Source of the DNA: B73-G16 sp964611295
GTDB taxonomy: Bacteria > Desulfobacterota > B13-G15
Direction: 5' to 3'
NCBI GenBank assembly: GCA_964611295.1
Contig: CAZSWV010000020.1
Span: forward strand, 1-8,246
Length of the DNA stretch: 8,246 nucleotides
Below the pieces are notes generated by a model, which was not told the DNA's origin, did no database searches, and saw only the letters and a program-made list of their open reading frames with translations. Positions 6,145 to 8,246 of this stretch are shown piece after piece. The translations under genes and the position numbers were made by a program. Positions within the stretch are counted from its first letter, which is position 1, and each line of letters begins with the position of its first letter.

Positions 6145-7776
6145 TTAAATTTCTCGTTTCTTCCTTTCCTCGGCACGTAACTCCCTTCGTAACATTTTGC
6201 CAACTTTTGATTTGGGCAACATATCACGGAATTCAATGTACTGAGGAACTTTATAAGGGGCAAGGCGTTCACGACACCACTTGATCAATTCGTAAGAGGT
6301 TACTCCTTTTACGTCCTCTTTCAGGACAACAAACGCTTTTATTCGCTCTCCTACCTTTTCGTCTGGCACCCCAATGACACACGCAGCTACAACCGCGGGG
6401 TGTTCTTGAAGAACAGCTTCAATTTCAGAAGCTGATATCCTATAACCTTTATGCTTTATTACATCTGCGGATCTATCTATATAATAAAGCCAGCCGTTTT
6501 CATCAATTTTAACAATATCCCGGGTTCTGTACCACAACCTTCCGTCGAGTTCAATAAAACATTCCCTCGTTTCTTCTGGCTTTTTCCAATAACCCGTAAC
6601 CATATGGTCAGAGGATACTACTAACTCTCCTGCTTCACCTTCAGGTACAGGTTCAAGTGTATCAGGATCGACGACCTTTACTTTCTGTAAAGGCGTAACT
6701 TTACCCACTGCCCCTGGAGGAGCAATTTCCCCCATCGGGGTTAAAGCAACTCTACCACAAGTTTCAGTGGTTCCGTACCCTTGGTATATGACTTTGCCGA
6801 ATTTCTTGCGCCACCTTTCAGCAACCTCAGTTGGCAGTACGTCACCTGCAGAAAAACAATATTGCAAGGAGCTTAGGTCGTAAAAATCAACCCTGTCGTG
6901 TTCCAGTATCATCCTGTAGACGGTTGGAACAGCAAAGAAGCTAAGTGCCTTATATCTCTGAACATGGTCAAGGAGGGCATCGATGTTGACTCTTGGCAGA
7001 AGGATAAGAGTGTCACCAAAAAGCAAGCCGCCGAGTCCCAATGCTTGTCCCAGAATGTGAAAAAGCGGGCCACCTTTTATGATTATATCCTTGCCTTTTG
7101 GTATGAACGCCTCTGTCTGAGCCCGCTGTTCGGTTATGCTTTCTAGAAATACAATGTTGGAGTACGGAACGCCTTTAGGGGCACCGGTTGTTCCTCCGGT
7201 ATAAAGCATTTCGAAAAGTGCACTCTCCTCACCTCTGTATGGAGGGAGGAGGGAGGGTCTTCCCTCTTTAATGAGTTGTTTAAAATTGAAGACATTCTCA
7301 CCATACTTAACTTTCCCTTTAGGGATTCTGTCAAAGGCGAACCCGATTATCCGCTTTGTAAGCGGCAACAATTCCGCAAGGTTTGTCACAATAACCCTTC
7401 GAAGGGTTGTTTCAGGGAGAATTTGAACTACATAGCCAAAATTGATGTCTGCACAAATTATTGTTTCAGCTTCACTATCGTTGATCATATACTTTATGTC
7501 AACAGGAGTATAAGCCGGAGAAATAGGGACTGAAATAGCATTGAGACGTTGAGCTGCAAGCCAAGATATTATCCACTGGGGACAATTTGGAAGATAAATG
7601 ATAATCCTCTCGCCTTCCCATACACCAAGTTTGAATAATGAAGCAGCAAATCGCTCGGACATTTCCTTAAGATCTAAAAAACTATATGCCTTACCGAGGT
7701 AGACCACGGCTTTTTTATCACCGTGGTCTTTGCAACTTTTCAAAAAGAGTTCATAAACAGTAGAAACGTCAAGCAT
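6145..7776 (-). CDS. AMP-dependent acyl-CoA synthetase/ligase (ANL superfamily)
   Basis: This 543-residue cytoplasmic enzyme would activate a carboxylic acid with ATP to an acyl-adenylate and then to acyl-CoA. The ATP-binding loop is YTGGTTGAPKG (192-202). Core motif YGTTE is at 334-338. YRTRD (416-420) holds the ribose-binding aspartate in place of the usual TGD context. The hinge and following motif, IDRSADVIKHKGYRISASEIE, is at 433-453. The C-terminal PKSKVGKMLRREL (521-533) has Lys527 in the catalytic lysine position. The length is typical for medium- or long-chain acyl-CoA and related aryl-CoA ligases; the substrate cannot be read from the sequence. AGGAG (7786-7790) nine bases before the ATG is a good ribosome site and overlaps the livF stop. 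The gene is therefore the second in an operon with the importer ATPase, suggesting that the imported acid is CoA-activated. Composition is much more AT-rich than bases 1-5962. Confidence 0.95.
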   Translation of the reverse strand: MLDVSTVYELFLKSCKDHGDKKAVVYLGKAYSFLDLKEMSERFAASLFKLGVWEGERIIIYLPNCPQWIISWLAAQRLNAISVPISPAYTPVDIKYMINDSEAETIICADINFGYVVQILPETTLRRVIVTNLAELLPLTKRIIGFAFDRIPKGKVKYGENVFNFKQLIKEGRPSLLPPYRGEESALFEMLYTGGTTGAPKGVPYSNIVFLESITEQRAQTEAFIPKGKDIIIKGGPLFHILGQALGLGGLLFGDTLILLPRVNIDALLDHVQRYKALSFFAVPTVYRMILEHDRVDFYDLSSLQYCFSAGDVLPTEVAERWRKKFGKVIYQGYGTTETCGRVALTPMGEIAPPGAVGKVTPLQKVKVVDPDTLEPVPEGEAGELVVSSDHMVTGYWKKPEETRECFIELDGRLWYRTRDIVKIDENGWLYYIDRSADVIKHKGYRISASEIEAVLQEHPAVVAACVIGVPDEKVGERIKAFVVLKEDVKGVTSYELIKWCRERLAPYKVPQYIEFRDMLPKSKVGKMLRRELRAEERKKREI

Positions 7777-7785
7777 CTTTTTATT

Positions 7786-7790
7786 CTCCT
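7786..7790 (-). promoter_or_regulatory. Ribosome binding site of the acyl-CoA synthetase gene, overlapping the livF stop
   Basis: AGGAG on the minus strand uses the last two bases of the livF TAG stop and lies nine bases before the ATG. Terminating ribosomes would expose or re-use this site, so translation of the two genes is probably coupled. Confidence 0.6.
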
Positions 7791-8246
7791 AAATTCCGAA
7801 GTAAGCTAGTTTCACCTCTGGATTCTCCATTAGTTCTTTTCCAGTTCCCTCCATGACGAGCATGCCATTTTCAATTACGTAACCCCTATCGATTATGGGG
7901 AAGATGGGTCTGGCAAACTGTTCGGTTAACAATACCGTAACCCCTGCGTCCCTGATCTGTTTTATTGCGTTTACAAGTTCTTTCTGCAATAGAGGGGAAA
8001 GCCCCAATAGAGGTTCGTCCAATAAGAGCAGTCGCGGTCTCGTCATGAGCGCCATGGCGATGGATAACATCTGCTGCTCTCCTCCGCTTAAAAATCCCGC
8101 CCTTCTCTTTCTTATCCTTTCCAAGTGTGGGAAGATCCTATAAACTAAGTTAAAGTCTTCTTGTATATTGTTCCGCTTTTTAGAGCTTGCCGCAATCTTA
8201 AGGTTTTCCTCTACGCTGCTCTCTGGGAATATCGGATGCCTTTCCC
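7789..8246 (-). CDS. livF: Branched-chain amino acid-type (HAAT) ABC importer ATPase LivF, C-terminal part
   Basis: The minus-strand frame is open from the window edge and gives 151 residues plus the stop, so the N-terminal third with Walker A is outside. The visible part begins ERHPIFPESSVEENLKIAA, matching the LivF 'R-IFP-LTVEENL' segment after the Q-loop. It continues with signature LSGGEQQM, Walker B LLLLDEPLLGLSP and TVLLTEQF, the LivF form of the H-loop region (usually 'LLVEQN'). It ends with the typical IIDRGYVIENG and a family C-terminus. LivF partners LivG on the inner membrane to drive uptake by LivH/LivM of branched-chain amino acids or other organic acids. TTG at 8124 is internal, not the start, since family similarity continues upstream. 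The 12-base gap to the acyl-CoA synthetase gene shows an operon. The importer's other genes should lie beyond 8246. Confidence 0.92.
   Translation of the reverse strand, partial: ERHPIFPESSVEENLKIAASSKKRNNIQEDFNLVYRIFPHLERIRKRRAGFLSGGEQQMLSIAMALMTRPRLLLLDEPLLGLSPLLQKELVNAIKQIRDAGVTVLLTEQFARPIFPIIDRGYVIENGMLVMEGTGKELMENPEVKLAYFGI

Noticed and set aside
7789..8124. A short complete ATPase of 111 residues starting at TTG 8124.
   Set aside because: LivF-type sequence continues upstream in frame to the window edge, so this is the tail of a partial gene, not a small protein.

Overview
The window joins two blocks that look unlike each other. Bases 1 to about 5962 are GC-rich. Their genes use AGG for arginine and ATA for isoleucine heavily and have purine-rich coding strands, a pattern common in thermophilic bacteria. 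A flagellar rod protein end, an outer-membrane lipoprotein channel and a tripartite efflux system point to a flagellated bacterium with two membranes. I cannot name the lineage; Synergistota-like or Desulfobacterota-like thermophiles are possible but not shown. Bases from about 5963 to 8246 are clearly AT-richer.

Layout. The window opens with the last 17 codons of a FlgG-like protein (+). A 326-base interval without a recognisable gene follows. It contains several short inverted repeats and may make a structured RNA. Next is a compact + strand operon of four overlapping genes (383-4887): an outer membrane factor of the TolC/NodT type, a MacA-like adaptor, a MacB-type ATPase and a separate MacB-type permease. 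Together they would form an ATP-driven efflux system from the inner membrane to the outside. Two minus-strand genes face this operon. One encodes a small stand-alone HD-GYP protein, a likely cyclic-di-GMP phosphodiesterase, whose end overlaps the end of the permease gene. The other encodes a 74-residue cysteine-rich protein with two CxxC pairs.

Divergent from the cysteine-rich gene is the start of topA, DNA topoisomerase I (+, 5873-5962). It has the correct N-terminus and catalytic Glu9 but stops after 29 codons, at the point where the sequence becomes AT-rich. The rest of topA is absent from the window.

The AT-rich block carries a minus-strand operon, livF then an acyl-CoA synthetase gene, with 12 bases between them. 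LivF is the second ATPase of a branched-chain amino acid (HAAT-family) ABC importer and is cut by the window end. The pair suggests uptake of an organic or amino acid followed by CoA activation. The broken topA together with the composition change means a genomic rearrangement or island insertion, or else a chimeric assembly join. This junction is the main point of interest. I found no tRNA, rRNA, CRISPR array or clear insertion sequence.
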